Origin: Prado023 sp963818445
GTDB taxonomy: Bacteria > Actinomycetota > Actinomycetes > S36-B12 > CAIYMF01
Assembly (NCBI GenBank): GCA_963818445.1
Contig: CAWFSG010000010.1
Span: forward strand, 124,001 to 188,000
Length of the DNA stretch: 64,000 bases
Reading direction: 5' to 3'
The notes under the pieces were generated by a model, which worked only from the letters and a program-made list of their open reading frames with translations, searched no databases and was not told where the DNA came from. This document shows, piece after piece, positions 18,894 through 26,791 of this stretch. A program made the translations under genes and the position numbers. Each line of letters opens with the position of its first letter. Position 1 is the first letter of the stretch.

Positions 18894-20216
18894 ATGAGCC
18901 CTGGCACGCGCCTCGACCCGTGGTTCACCAGCTATGCCCAACGGGCGCATGGGCTGGCGGCCTCCGAGATCCGCGCACTGTTCGCGGTCGCCAGTCGACC
19001 GGAGGTGGTGTCGCTGGCAGGTGGCATGCCGTTCGTCTCAGCCCTGGACCTCGACGCGATGAGCGAGACGGTCGCCCGGCTCCTGCGCGAGCGGGGCGCC
19101 ACGGCGCTGCAGTACGGATCCGGCCAGGGCGACGAGAAGCTGCGCGAGCAGATCCTCGACGTGATGGCTCCGGTGGGGATCAAGGCCCATCCCGACGACG
19201 TGGTGGTCACCACCGGGTCGCAGATGGCCCTGGACCTGGTCGTGCGGACGTTCTGCGACCCGGGGGATGTCGTGCTGGTGGAGTCGCCGTCCTATGTCGG
19301 CGCGCTGGGCGTGTTCCGCTCCTACGAGTGCCGTGTGGTCCATGTGGCCATGGATGACCAGGGACTGTCCGCTGTCGCCCTGGCCGAGGCGATTGCCCAG
19401 GTCCGTGCCGACGGCGGCCGGATCAAGATGATCTACACGATCCCCTCGTACCACAATCCTGCCGGCCTGACCCAGGGACAGCAGCGGCGCCACGAGGTGC
19501 TGGAGGTGGCCCGGACCCACGGGATCCTGCTGCTCGAGGACGACCCGTACGGGCTGCTCGGCTTCGACGGCGTGGTCCCGCGCGCGATCCGGGCGGACGA
19601 GGCCGAGGGCGTGGTCTACCTCGGGTCGTTCTCCAAGACGATCGCATCGGGGCTGCGCGTCGGGTGGGCCGTCGCCCCGCACGGAGTGCGCGAGAAGCTG
19701 GTCCTGGCCGCCGAGGCCGCCGTGCTGTGCCCGTCCAACTACGCCCAGCTCACCGTGTCGGAGTACCTGGCCACCAACCCCTGGATGGACCAGATCGCCA
19801 TCTTCCGCGAGCTCTACCGGGAGCGGCGCGACGCACTCCTGGAGGCATTGGGCGACCACATGCCCCCCGGCACGACCTGGACCGAGCCCACCGGCGGGTT
19901 CTACTCGTGGGTGACCCTGCCGGAGGGTCTCGACGCCCGCGCAATGCTGCCCCGGGCGGTCGCGGCCCTCGTGGCCTACGTGCCGGGCACCGGGTTCTAC
20001 GTCGGCGATGCCGAGCAGGAGGCCAACCGCCGGTCACTGCGGCTGAGCTACTGCTACCCCACACCGGAGCGCATCCAGGAGGGCGTCCGGCGGCTCGGCA
20101 ACGTCATCGACGACGAGCTCGGCCTGCTGGCGACGTTCGGCCAGACCGCTCCGGGCGTGGTCAGGGCGCACAACGACGAGGCTCTCATGACCACACCCGC
20201 ACCCGATTTGGCCTAG
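18894..20216 (+). CDS. PLP-dependent aminotransferase (fold I, LysN/MocR-like without DNA-binding domain)
   Basis: The predicted protein has 440 aa. YTIPSYHNPAGLTQGQQRR and LLLEDDPYG are cofactor-pocket motifs, and GSFSKTIASGLRVGW carries the PLP lysine. It resembles 2-aminoadipate/aromatic aminotransferases and the catalytic part of MocR regulators, but no HTH domain is present. Related genes sit next to ddl and parB in several actinomycetes, so it may serve amino-acid supply for the wall. The substrate is not known. CATCCT ends 6 nt before the ATG, fitting a leaderless start. The ddl gene follows after 16 bp. Confidence 0.88.
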   Translation: MSPGTRLDPWFTSYAQRAHGLAASEIRALFAVASRPEVVSLAGGMPFVSALDLDAMSETVARLLRERGATALQYGSGQGDEKLREQILDVMAPVGIKAHPDDVVVTTGSQMALDLVVRTFCDPGDVVLVESPSYVGALGVFRSYECRVVHVAMDDQGLSAVALAEAIAQVRADGGRIKMIYTIPSYHNPAGLTQGQQRRHEVLEVARTHGILLLEDDPYGLLGFDGVVPRAIRADEAEGVVYLGSFSKTIASGLRVGWAVAPHGVREKLVLAAEAAVLCPSNYAQLTVSEYLATNPWMDQIAIFRELYRERRDALLEALGDHMPPGTTWTEPTGGFYSWVTLPEGLDARAMLPRAVAALVAYVPGTGFYVGDAEQEANRRSLRLSYCYPTPERIQEGVRRLGNVIDDELGLLATFGQTAPGVVRAHNDEALMTTPAPDLA

Positions 20217-20232
20217 GACAAGGGGTAGGACA

Positions 20233-21181
20233 GTGTCCCGATCGATCGTCATCCTGGCAGGCGGGCTCTCGCATGAGCGCGATGTCTCCATCCGCTCGGG
20301 TCGCCGGGTCGCCGAGGCCCTGCGTTCCGTGGGCGAGAACGTGGCCATCCACGACCTCGACGCCAACCTGCTCGGATCCCTCGCGGCCTCCCCTCCGGAC
20401 TGCGTGATCCCGCTGCTGCATGGGGCCAGCGGGGAGGATGGGTCGCTGCGCGATGTCCTCGACAGCCTGGGTGTCCCGTACGTCGGGTCACGCCCCGACG
20501 CCTGTCGGTTGGCCTTCGACAAGATGGTCGCCAAGGCGCGTGTCACCGGCGAGGACCTGCACACCGCCCCTGCCGTGGCACTTCCGCACTCGACGTTCCG
20601 CGACCTGGGTGCCGGCGCGGTCCTGGATTCACTCGTGAAGCGGATCGGCCTGCCTCTGGTGGTGAAGCCCACCAGAGGGGGATCCGCCCTGGGTGTGGCG
20701 ATCGTCCGCGAGAGCGGCGGACCTGGCGGGGGCGATGGTCAGCTGCTTCGCCTACGCCGATACCGCGATGCTCGAGGCCTATGTCCCAGGGACCGAGGTC
20801 GCGGTCACCGTGATCGAGGATTCGGACGGCACCATCCGCGCCCTGCCCGCCGTGGAGATCGTCCCGGACTCAGGGGTCTATGACTACGCCTCGCGCTACA
20901 CGGCAGGGACCACGGAGTTCTTCGCCCCCGCGCGGCTCACTGACCAGGATGCCGCCCTGTGTGCGCGCGTGGCTCTGGCCGCCCATGAGCGTCTCGGACT
21001 GCGCCATCTGTCACGCGCCGATCTCATCGTGGGCGAGGCCGGGCATGTGACGTTCCTCGAGGTCAACGTCGCCCCGGGATGCACGGAGACCTCGCTGCTC
21101 CCTCAGGCCGTCGAGGCCGCGGGCCTTGACCTGGGACAGGTGTTCCAGGACCTGGTGGAGAGGGCCATCGCCGAGGGGTGA
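20233..21181 (+). pseudogene. ddl: D-alanine-D-alanine ligase-like ATP-grasp protein, one frameshift
   Basis: GTG 20233 follows AAGGGGTAGGA. The N-terminal part has LLHGASGEDGSLRDVLDSLG and the ATP-binding VVKPTRGGSALGVAIV. Near 20715 the frame moves by one extra base into ADLAGAMVSCFAYADTAMLE. It then ends with EVNVAPGCTETSLLPQAVEA, the Mg/ligand site. Read across the shift, the chain is about 315 aa, normal for Ddl, which makes the D-Ala-D-Ala end of the wall peptide. Ddl is normally essential, so an indel in the source sequence is more likely than a true loss, unless another copy exists. Confidence 0.85.
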
Positions 21182-21213
21182 TCCCCAGCGGGACGCCCTG
21201 TCCCGGGGAGTCC

Positions 21214-21232
21214 CGGGGAGTACGGCTCCCCG
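21214..21232. terminator. Hairpin after ddl
   Basis: The stem CGGGGAG/CTCCCCG has loop TACGG and lies 33 bp after the ddl stop, in the roughly 200-bp region between the converging ddl and HTH genes. Nothing else gene-like is seen in 21182-21383 apart from one GTGACCTAG site. Confidence 0.55.
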
Positions 21233-21346
21233 AGCAGTGCGCTTCGGCGAAGTCGTCGGTGGGCCGCACCTCAGCTGCGGGTTGCCGTCAGGACGCCCGC
21301 GTCCCTAGGACGTGTCACAGGTCCACCCGGCGATTGTCCCAGTGCC

Positions 21347-21355
21347 GTGACCTAG
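21347..21355 (+). repeat. GTGACCTAG site 1, past the end of the HTH gene
   Basis: It is one of three copies of the 9-mer GTGACCTAG seen in the window, all within 2 kb and all in the gaps around the HTH gene and parB. It lies 29 bp beyond the inferred HTH gene end. Confidence 0.45.
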
Positions 21356-21383
21356 CCCACGATCGGATCGGCATTCGACCCGA

Positions 21384-22264
21384 TCAGCGCGACTGCCACC
21401 ACCGGCGCTTCTTCACAGGAATGGCCCCCGCGGGGACATACCCACCGGTGCGGGCCGCGAGGTTCCGCGCAGCAACCACGTCGGCTGGAATGGCGTCCAG
21501 GCCCACCCCTGGGGCTGGGATGCCGCTCTCGTTGGAGACACCGTCGGAGGAACTCAGCGCCTGCGGTGCGAGAACGCGGTCAGCGCCCTGGGCCCGACGG
21601 CGTTCCCGACGCCGGTCCCGCTGGTGGCAGCACCCCCCGTGCTCGCGGACGTCGTGTGTGGGTTCGCCGCGGGGATCGCGCCGTCCGGAGCGGGGGGGCC
21701 GGCGAGTTCCTGCGCACTGGACACCGCTGGGGGCCGCAGAGCTGTGCCCGGTCCCGCGGTCAGCGCCCGGAGGGCAAGTCGGGCATCGGCCAGGGCGAGC
21801 CCGCGCTCGGAGGCCTCTGCCTCGGCCCGGGCGAGGCGGATCCGCACGTCATCCCAGCGATCGCGCGGGATGGTGATGGTGTCCTGCTCGGTGGGGCGCG
21901 CGGGCAGCGGCGCCGGGGCAGCCTGCCGCGGCGTTGAGGGGGCACCCGCGGGCATCGAGCGGCCGGGATGCAGGCCAACCGCCAGCAGGGCCTCCACCGG
22001 GATCCGCCAGACGCCATCGTCGTCCTTGGCGGCACCGTACCCGGCCAGTTCGGGGAGCTTGCGAGTGATCGTCTTCCTGCTCACAGAGCAGGAAGTGGCT
22101 GCATCGGTGATCGTGAATGTGGGACGGGTCGAGGACAGCGCCCCGGCCACATCAGGGGCCGCGTCCCGCTCCCGGTCGGTGGTGACGTCGATGACATCGG
22201 GGCCCACGCTGTCACTGGTCCCGCGGACCACCTCGGGGCGGTCGTCGGTGGTTGAGATGCTCAT
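21384..22264 (-). CDS. HTH/coiled-coil protein next to parB, probable frameshift near its end
   Basis: Residues about 48-98 form an excisionase- or plasmid-type helix-turn-helix (FTITDAATSCSVSRKTITRK, then GVWRIPVEALLAVGL). A helical, probably coiled-coil stretch (residues about 135-175) and an Ala/Gly/Pro-rich tail follow. The first frame stops at 21554 (FSHRRR). A second frame, offset by one missing base, stays open to a stop at 21384 and ends PVKKRRWWQSR, a natural-looking end. I infer that the gene reaches 21384. TAGGAT ends 6 nt before ATG 22264, and a TGTGGACAA DnaA-like box lies just upstream. The architecture recalls plasmid partition or KfrA-like regulators. The function is unknown. 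Confidence 0.65.
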
Positions 22265-22304
22265 GGGCAGATCCTAGATCGGCCCAGGGACTTCTCCGGG
22301 AAGG

Positions 22305-22313
22305 TTGTCCACA
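22305..22313 (-). promoter_or_regulatory. DnaA-box-like site upstream of the HTH gene
   Basis: TTGTCCACA on the plus strand (TGTGGACAA on the other) differs by one base from the DnaA consensus TTATCCACA. It lies 29 bp upstream of the -10 hexamer of the HTH gene, near its -35 region. Confidence 0.5.
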
Positions 22314-22352
22314 GCGGATTCGGCGTGTCCCACCAGGGACGGACTGGGACCT

Positions 22353-22364
22353 ATGTGACCTAGG
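22353..22364 (+). repeat. GTGACCTAG site 2, at the parB stop codon
   Basis: ATGTGACCTAGG overlaps the parB stop codon and is the exact inverted copy of CCTAGGTCACAT at 23346-23357. The two copies bracket parB. Confidence 0.5.
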
Positions 22365-23319
22365 TCGATGTCCCGTGCACGGAAAGAACCGCAAGGATCC
22401 TGTCCAGGTCCTCGCGGCCAGCGAACTCGATCGTGACCCGACCCTTGACCTTGCCCATGGTCAGGTGCACCCGGGTGTCCAAACGGTCGGCGAGTTCGTC
22501 GGCCACGTCCTGCAGGCCCTCATCCGAGGAGGTTCGCCGGGGCCGCCGGGTGCGAACTCGCTGGGGCCGGTCACCGAGCGCCACGATCTCCTCGACCGAG
22601 CGCACCGACAGCCCCTCAGCCACGATCCTGGATGCCAGCGCCTCCATGCTCGCGCTGTCCGGAAGCGACAACAGCGCTCGGGCATGTCCTTGGGACAGCA
22701 CTCCCGCCGCGACCCGACGCTGCACGCCGGGGGGCAGTCGCAGCAGCCGGATCGTGTTGGCGATCTGCGGACGTGAGCGTCCCACCCGTGCCGCCAGCTC
22801 GTCCTGGGTGCACCCGAAGTCGGCCAGCAGCTGCTGGTAGGCGGCTGCCTCCTCCAGCGGGTTGAGGGCCGCGCGATGGATGTTCTCCAGCAGGGCATCG
22901 CGCAGCATGTCTGCGTCGTCCGTGGGGCGCACCATGGCTGGGATCGTGCTCCACCCGAGACGTTGGGCGCACCGGAACCGGCGCTCACCGGCCACCAGCT
23001 CGTACCCGACGCCCTGAGCGTGCTCCTCTGGCCTGTCCACAGGGACATGACCCAGGGGACGAACCACGACGGGCTGGAGCAGCCCAATCTCCGTGAGCGA
23101 GGCGGCGAGTTCCTCGAGGGCCTCCTCGTCGAACACTGTGCGCGGTTGCCGTGGGTTCGGACGAATGGCGTCGAGGGGTAGGTCGGCGTAACGGATCGGC
23201 GGTGCGATCGTGGTTCCCGGGGAGTCACCGGCCTGCGCGTCGGACCCCTGGCCCTGAGTCGCGGTCAGCCCTTCAGCCCAGGTCCTGCGTACCTGGTTGT
23301 CGAATGTGACCTTGCTCAC
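22360..23319 (-). CDS. parB: Chromosome partition protein ParB
   Basis: The predicted protein has 319 aa. GTG 23319 follows AGGAGGCATT. The CTP/parS-binding core is present: IRPNPRQPR, VAGERRFRCAQRLGW (about 109-123), ENIHRAALNPLEEA (145-158) and the HTH ELAARVGRSRPQIANTIRLL. The N-terminus, however, lacks the usual GLGRGL-type ParA-contact box and starts MSKVTFDNQVRRTW. An acidic insert of about 14 residues (90-103) precedes the CTP motif. No parA lies between this gene and rsmG, where it usually sits. ParB still has a parS site nearby. The 185-bp upstream gap holds a DnaA-box palindrome. Confidence 0.93.
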   Translation of the reverse strand: MSKVTFDNQVRRTWAEGLTATQGQGSDAQAGDSPGTTIAPPIRYADLPLDAIRPNPRQPRTVFDEEALEELAASLTEIGLLQPVVVRPLGHVPVDRPEEHAQGVGYELVAGERRFRCAQRLGWSTIPAMVRPTDDADMLRDALLENIHRAALNPLEEAAAYQQLLADFGCTQDELAARVGRSRPQIANTIRLLRLPPGVQRRVAAGVLSQGHARALLSLPDSASMEALASRIVAEGLSVRSVEEIVALGDRPQRVRTRRPRRTSSDEGLQDVADELADRLDTRVHLTMGKVKGRVTIEFAGREDLDRILAVLSVHGTST

Positions 23320-23345
23320 AATGCCTCCTGGTGCTCAGGCCAGAG

Positions 23346-23357
23346 CCTAGGTCACAT
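23346..23357 (-). repeat. GTGACCTAG site 3, upstream of parB
   Basis: CCTAGGTCACAT lies 27 bp before the parB start and inversely repeats the site at the parB stop. The core GACCTAGG is near-palindromic, so a dimeric DNA-binding protein could read it. Confidence 0.5.
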
Positions 23358-23367
23358 GTCGCTCCGA

Positions 23368-23402
23368 CCACGTTATCCACAGAATCCCTGTGGATAACGT
23401 GG
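23368..23402. promoter_or_regulatory. Palindrome of two consensus DnaA boxes upstream of parB
   Basis: The arms CCACGTTATCCACAG and CTGTGGATAACGTGG are perfect 15-bp inverted copies around AATCC. Each arm holds the exact DnaA consensus TTATCCACA. These are the best DnaA boxes in the window, better than those in oriC, and they lie 49-83 bp before the parB start. Confidence 0.8.
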
Positions 23403-23504
23403 GGATGATATGTCCGTTTCGCGTACTTTGCCACTCTCGGTACTTGACTGATCACACAGCGCGCCCGACGCCCGCAAGGGAGGTCTCGGCACCGCAGCTG
23501 GCCG

Positions 23505-24143
23505 TCACCGCACGCGGGGGATCATCACCACGGTCGTGGCCGGATCGATGGTCCCGATCCCGTAGCGGTGAATGGTGATCGGCCCGGCGCCGAGGGAGTC
23601 CCGGGTGGCTTCGGCCTCCGCAACCTCGAGGACCGCACTGGATCCCTTGAGGGCCAGGACCACACCACCGACCCGGGCCAGGGGAATGGTCCACGTCAGC
23701 AGCTGCGGGAGTCGAGCGACCGCTCGGGCTGTGACGACGTCGAAGGTCTGTGGAGCCACATCCTCGGCCCGGGCGCGAAGGACCTCAACGCGGCCGTCGA
23801 GAGCCAGCTCGGTGACAGCCTCCGAGAGGAAGGTGGCCCGCCGCAGCAGCGGTTCGATCAGCGTCACCCTCAGGTCGGGCCGAACCAGGGACCACACGAG
23901 CCCTGGCAGGCCGGCTCCGGAACCAACGTCCGCCACCGAGCAGCCAGCAGGAATCTCCTCGGTCGCCTCCTGGGCCACGACCGCACAGTTGACCAGGTGT
24001 CGCGACCACAACCGGGGGACCTCGCGAGGCCCGATCAGTCCACGTTCGACCCCACGAGTGGCCAGGATGTCGGCGAACGCCTGCATCCCGGGCAACTGCG
24101 AGTAGCGCGCGTTCAGTTCCGTTTCACGTGGAACATCGCTCAC
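23505..24143 (-). CDS. rsmG: 16S rRNA (guanine527-N7)-methyltransferase RsmG
   Basis: The predicted protein has 212 aa. VADVGSGAGLPGLVWSLVRP is the SAM-binding loop, followed by VTLIEPLLRRATFL and VTARAVARLPQLL, typical of GidB/RsmG, which methylates G527 of 16S rRNA. GTG 24143 overlaps the jag stop as GTGA, so the two are translated together. The first codons (MSDVPRET) are encoded by the parS site, an arrangement seen in other actinomycetes. Confidence 0.95.
   Translation of the reverse strand: MSDVPRETELNARYSQLPGMQAFADILATRGVERGLIGPREVPRLWSRHLVNCAVVAQEATEEIPAGCSVADVGSGAGLPGLVWSLVRPDLRVTLIEPLLRRATFLSEAVTELALDGRVEVLRARAEDVAPQTFDVVTARAVARLPQLLTWTIPLARVGGVVLALKGSSAVLEVAEAEATRDSLGAGPITIHRYGIGTIDPATTVVMIPRVR
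24120..24135. promoter_or_regulatory. parS centromere site
   Basis: CGTTTCACGTGGAACA matches 14 of 16 bases of the consensus TGTTTCACGTGAAACA. ParB binds such sites to organise the origin. I found only this copy in the window. It is coding, inside the 5' end of rsmG. Confidence 0.88.
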
Positions 24144-24604
24144 GCCGGCATGACCACCACGCGTCGCGAGGAACCCTCACCCTCACTCTCGCTGCGTAGT
24201 CCGGCCTCGGCGACGACGTCGTGGACGACCTTGCGCTCGAAGGCTGTCATCGGGGCGAGCTTGACCGGTTCACCAGTCCGCTTCACGTCGGCGACGGCAC
24301 GCTCCCCGAGCTCAGCGAGCTCGCGACGACGCGCAGCCCGGAAGCCGGCAATGTCGAGCATCAGACGGCTGCGCTCACCGGTCTCCCGCGTGACTGCAAG
24401 CCTGGTGAGCTCCTGGAGGGCATCGAGGACCTTGCCGTCGGGACCCACGAGATCATCGAGGTCCCCCCCGACGATCGAGACCATGGCGCGATCCCGCTCC
24501 ACGTCCATGTCGATGTCCCCGTCGAGATCGGCGATGTCCAGCAGGGCCTCCAGGTAGTCGGCTGCAACATCACCCTCGCGCTCGAGCTCGGACTTGTTGG
24601 TCAT
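24140..24604 (-). CDS. jag: Jag/KhpB-type KH-R3H RNA-binding protein
   Basis: The predicted protein has 154 aa. A KH-like domain (VGPDGKVLDALQELTRLAV) is followed by an R3H domain, LAPMTAFERKVVHDVVAEA. It is encoded between yidC and rsmG as in most actinomycetes. Relatives bind RNA and influence cell elongation and division. It lacks the long N-terminal Jag domain of Firmicutes proteins, as expected for this group. Confidence 0.93.
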   Translation of the reverse strand: MTNKSELEREGDVAADYLEALLDIADLDGDIDMDVERDRAMVSIVGGDLDDLVGPDGKVLDALQELTRLAVTRETGERSRLMLDIAGFRAARRRELAELGERAVADVKRTGEPVKLAPMTAFERKVVHDVVAEAGLRSESEGEGSSRRVVVMPA

Positions 24605-24633
24605 TAGTTCCTCCAGTCGTGCCTCGATGGTGC

Positions 24634-25596
24634 TCAGCTGGACTTGGGTGGTGGTCCCGTCCGCTTGCTCCGAGGCTGCTTCTTCGGCTGGGTGCGACCA
24701 CCGGGCTTGTCCTCGGCGACCACCTCCCCCGCGATCACTGCGGTCGAACCGGGCGATTCCGGCGAAACGGGCAGGCCCTTCCTGGCGTTCTTCGCTGCCT
24801 TGCGTTCTGCTGCCGCCTCTGCGGCGGGGGTCCCCGGCTGGGGATTGTTCCTGATGACCCAGAACTGCTGGCCCATGGTCCAGAGGTTGGTGGTGAACCA
24901 GTAGATGAGCACACCGATCGGGAAGTTCAGGCCGCCCAGGGCGAACATCACCGGGAAGATGTACATCATGATCTTCATCTGCTGAGCGATCGGGTTGTCG
25001 CTCGCGGTGTTCTTCAGCAGCAGCTGCCGCTGGGTGATGAAGCTCGTCACCGACATCAGGATGATGAGGACGACGGCCAGGATCTTGGTGTTGGTGGGGT
25101 TGGGCGTCTCTGCAGCGCGGGCGAACGTCCCGTAGAGCGGGACACCGAAGATCTCCGCGTCATGGAAGGACGCCAGCAGGTACTCGTACTGGGGCCAGGC
25201 GAAGACGCCAACCGGCTTCTCCTGTGAAGCGCCCCTCAGGACCGAGAACAGGGCGAAGAAGATGGGCGACTGGGCCAGGATCGGCAGGCACGAGGCGAGC
25301 GGGTTGGTGCCCGTGTCCTTGTAGAGCGCCATCATCTCCTGGGACTGGCGTTCCTTGTCCCCGGCGTACTTGGCCTGGATCTCCTTGAGCTGGGGCTGGA
25401 TGGCCTGCATGTTGCGCTGCGCGCGGATCTGCTTGACGAACAGCGGGATCAGCAGGATTCGAATCAGGACGACCAGGCCGACGATCGCGAACGTCCAGGA
25501 CCAGCCGCTGTCCTCACCCCAGAACAGGGAGAAGAACTGGTGGAACTTCACGAGGACCCACGAGACTGCGTCGAGCAGCCATTCCCAGAGGAACAC
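24634..25596 (-). CDS. yidC: Membrane protein insertase YidC
   Basis: The predicted protein has 320 aa. It has five membrane helices, starting FLWEWLLDAVSWVLV. IRILLIPLFVKQIRAQRNMQ carries the groove arginine, and NPLASCLPILAQSPIFFALF follows. The C-terminal tail is basic and Pro-rich. It inserts proteins into the membrane alone or with Sec. GTG 25596 starts 4 bp after yidD. It is part of the minus-strand run rpmH-rnpA-yidD-yidC-jag-rsmG. Confidence 0.96.
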   Translation of the reverse strand: MFLWEWLLDAVSWVLVKFHQFFSLFWGEDSGWSWTFAIVGLVVLIRILLIPLFVKQIRAQRNMQAIQPQLKEIQAKYAGDKERQSQEMMALYKDTGTNPLASCLPILAQSPIFFALFSVLRGASQEKPVGVFAWPQYEYLLASFHDAEIFGVPLYGTFARAAETPNPTNTKILAVVLIILMSVTSFITQRQLLLKNTASDNPIAQQMKIMMYIFPVMFALGGLNFPIGVLIYWFTTNLWTMGQQFWVIRNNPQPGTPAAEAAAERKAAKNARKGLPVSPESPGSTAVIAGEVVAEDKPGGRTQPKKQPRSKRTGPPPKSS

Positions 25597-25599
25597 GAA

Positions 25600-25935
25600 C
25601 TAGCTCCCTACTCGTTGCGTGGTGGGACGGACGTCCTTACCACCCCGCCAGCTGCCCTTGGCCGGCACATGATCGATCCCACCGGGGGACCAGGGGTTGC
25701 AGCGCACCAGTCGCCCGACTGCCAGGAGGAACCCCTTGACCGGCCCGTGGGTGCGTACCGCCCCCAGAGCATAAGCCGAACATGTGGGGTAGTAACGACA
25801 CGTGGGTCCCGAGAGCGGCGAGATGAACCGTTGATAGCCACGAATCCCGCCCACGAGGATCACCGACAGCATGCGTCCGAGGGTCATGTCCCACGCATGA
25901 CGTGCTGCAGATCCGAGTCCCTGGCCCTTTGTCAC
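25600..25935 (-). CDS. yidD: Membrane protein insertion efficiency factor YidD
   Basis: The predicted protein has 111 aa. GYQRFISPLSGPTCRYYPTC is the family signature with its cysteines, followed by GFLLAVGRLVRCNPWSPGG and DHVP. YidD is a small amphipathic protein that helps YidC-dependent insertion. It overlaps the end of rnpA by 4 bp (GTGA). Confidence 0.95.
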   Translation of the reverse strand: MTKGQGLGSAARHAWDMTLGRMLSVILVGGIRGYQRFISPLSGPTCRYYPTCSAYALGAVRTHGPVKGFLLAVGRLVRCNPWSPGGIDHVPAKGSWRGGKDVRPTTQRVGS

Positions 25936-26309
25936 GGGGACACCACCCGCGTCGTCCCCGCGTCATGTCCCAGCCTGGACATAGCTCGCCGGACACCCGA
26001 GGACAGGTCGAGGGCCAGATCGGGACCCGAGGCACCGGCGGACGGGGGCAGCGCACGAACGACGACGTCCGTGCCCGCCGGCAGGTCCTCGAGCTGCGCC
26101 ACCATCAGGTGGCGCAGCTGCCTGGTCAGGCGGTGGCGGACGACGGACCCGCCCACGGAGCGCCCCACGACGAATCCCGCCCGAGCGGGACCTGGTGCAT
26201 CGGTGGCCAATGCATGCACCACCACAGTGCGTGTCGCAGCCCTCGAGCCCGCGCGCATCACGACGCGGAACTCCTCAGCGCGCCGGATCCTTCGGCGCCC
26301 GGGCAGCAC
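25932..26309 (-). CDS. rnpA: Ribonuclease P protein component
   Basis: The predicted protein has 125 aa from GTG 26309. That start gives VLPGRRRIRRAEEFRVVMRA, the usual N-terminus, and lies 14 bp after rpmH. The frame is open further upstream through rpmH, but that part does not match the family. The RNR-like motif reads VGRSVGGSVVRHRLTRQLRH. With the RNase P RNA it trims the 5' ends of tRNAs. Confidence 0.92.
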   Translation of the reverse strand: MLPGRRRIRRAEEFRVVMRAGSRAATRTVVVHALATDAPGPARAGFVVGRSVGGSVVRHRLTRQLRHLMVAQLEDLPAGTDVVVRALPPSAGASGPDLALDLSSGVRRAMSRLGHDAGTTRVVSP

Positions 26310-26323
26310 GAAAGGCTCGGTGA

Positions 26324-26458
26324 CTAGGCCGAGATACGAGTGCGACCCTTGCCGCGACGCGCGGCTAGCACGGCACGACCCGCCCGCGTGCTCATGCGGG
26401 TGCGAAACCCGTGCGTACGGGCGCGCCGACGGTTGTTCGGCTGGAAAGTGCGCTTCAT
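26324..26458 (-). CDS. rpmH: 50S ribosomal protein L34
   Basis: The predicted protein has 44 aa. It begins MKRTFQPNNRRRARTHGFRT and ends GRTRISA, almost identical to actinobacterial L34. It is the first gene of the minus-strand ribosomal/insertase run next to dnaA. Confidence 0.98.
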   Translation of the reverse strand: MKRTFQPNNRRRARTHGFRTRMSTRAGRAVLAARRGKGRTRISA

Positions 26459-26545
26459 GGCGTCTCATCCTTGCGGCTGGGTGATCTCGGACGAAGAGCC
26501 TTCGGCGTGTGCACCACTGGCCGGACGGACCTCTTCCTGGGTACT

Positions 26546-26575
26546 AAGGTACGCAACCGCCTGAGGACGGGTCAA
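26546..26575 (-). promoter_or_regulatory. rpmH promoter
   Basis: On the minus strand TTGACC (26570-26575) and TACCTT (26546-26551) are 18 bp apart, a good housekeeping sigma pattern. It lies 88 bp upstream of rpmH. The rest of the 333-bp rpmH-dnaA gap holds only the dnaA promoter elements. Confidence 0.65.
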
Positions 26576-26685
26576 ACGCGCGTGCTTCCAGCCCGCTCAG
26601 TCGGAGGTCGGATGCCGCTGTCCGGGCCGCGAGTGCGCCTGCGGCGGGACCTGATGACGACCGTGGTCGGGGGCTCAGGTGAACC

Positions 26686-26727
26686 TGTGGAAAACTCTTG
26701 CACGCCAGCGCCCGAGGGGCATAGGTT
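26686..26727 (+). promoter_or_regulatory. dnaA promoter with adjacent DnaA-box-like site
   Basis: TTGCAC (26698-26703) and TAGGTT (26722-26727) are 18 bp apart and point at dnaA. TGTGGAAAA (26686-26694), one mismatch from TGTGGATAA, directly precedes the -35 box, which suggests autoregulation by DnaA. Confidence 0.6.
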
Positions 26728-26791
26728 CGCCGGGTTGTCCGCGGTGCGGATCGTGGCGTTGGGACGCACAGCCAAGGAATGAGGTTCACCC

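Noticed and set aside
23320..23504. Possible remnant of parA between rsmG and parB
   Set aside because: Neither strand shows Walker-type or other ParA sequence; the stretch holds promoter elements and the DnaA palindrome.
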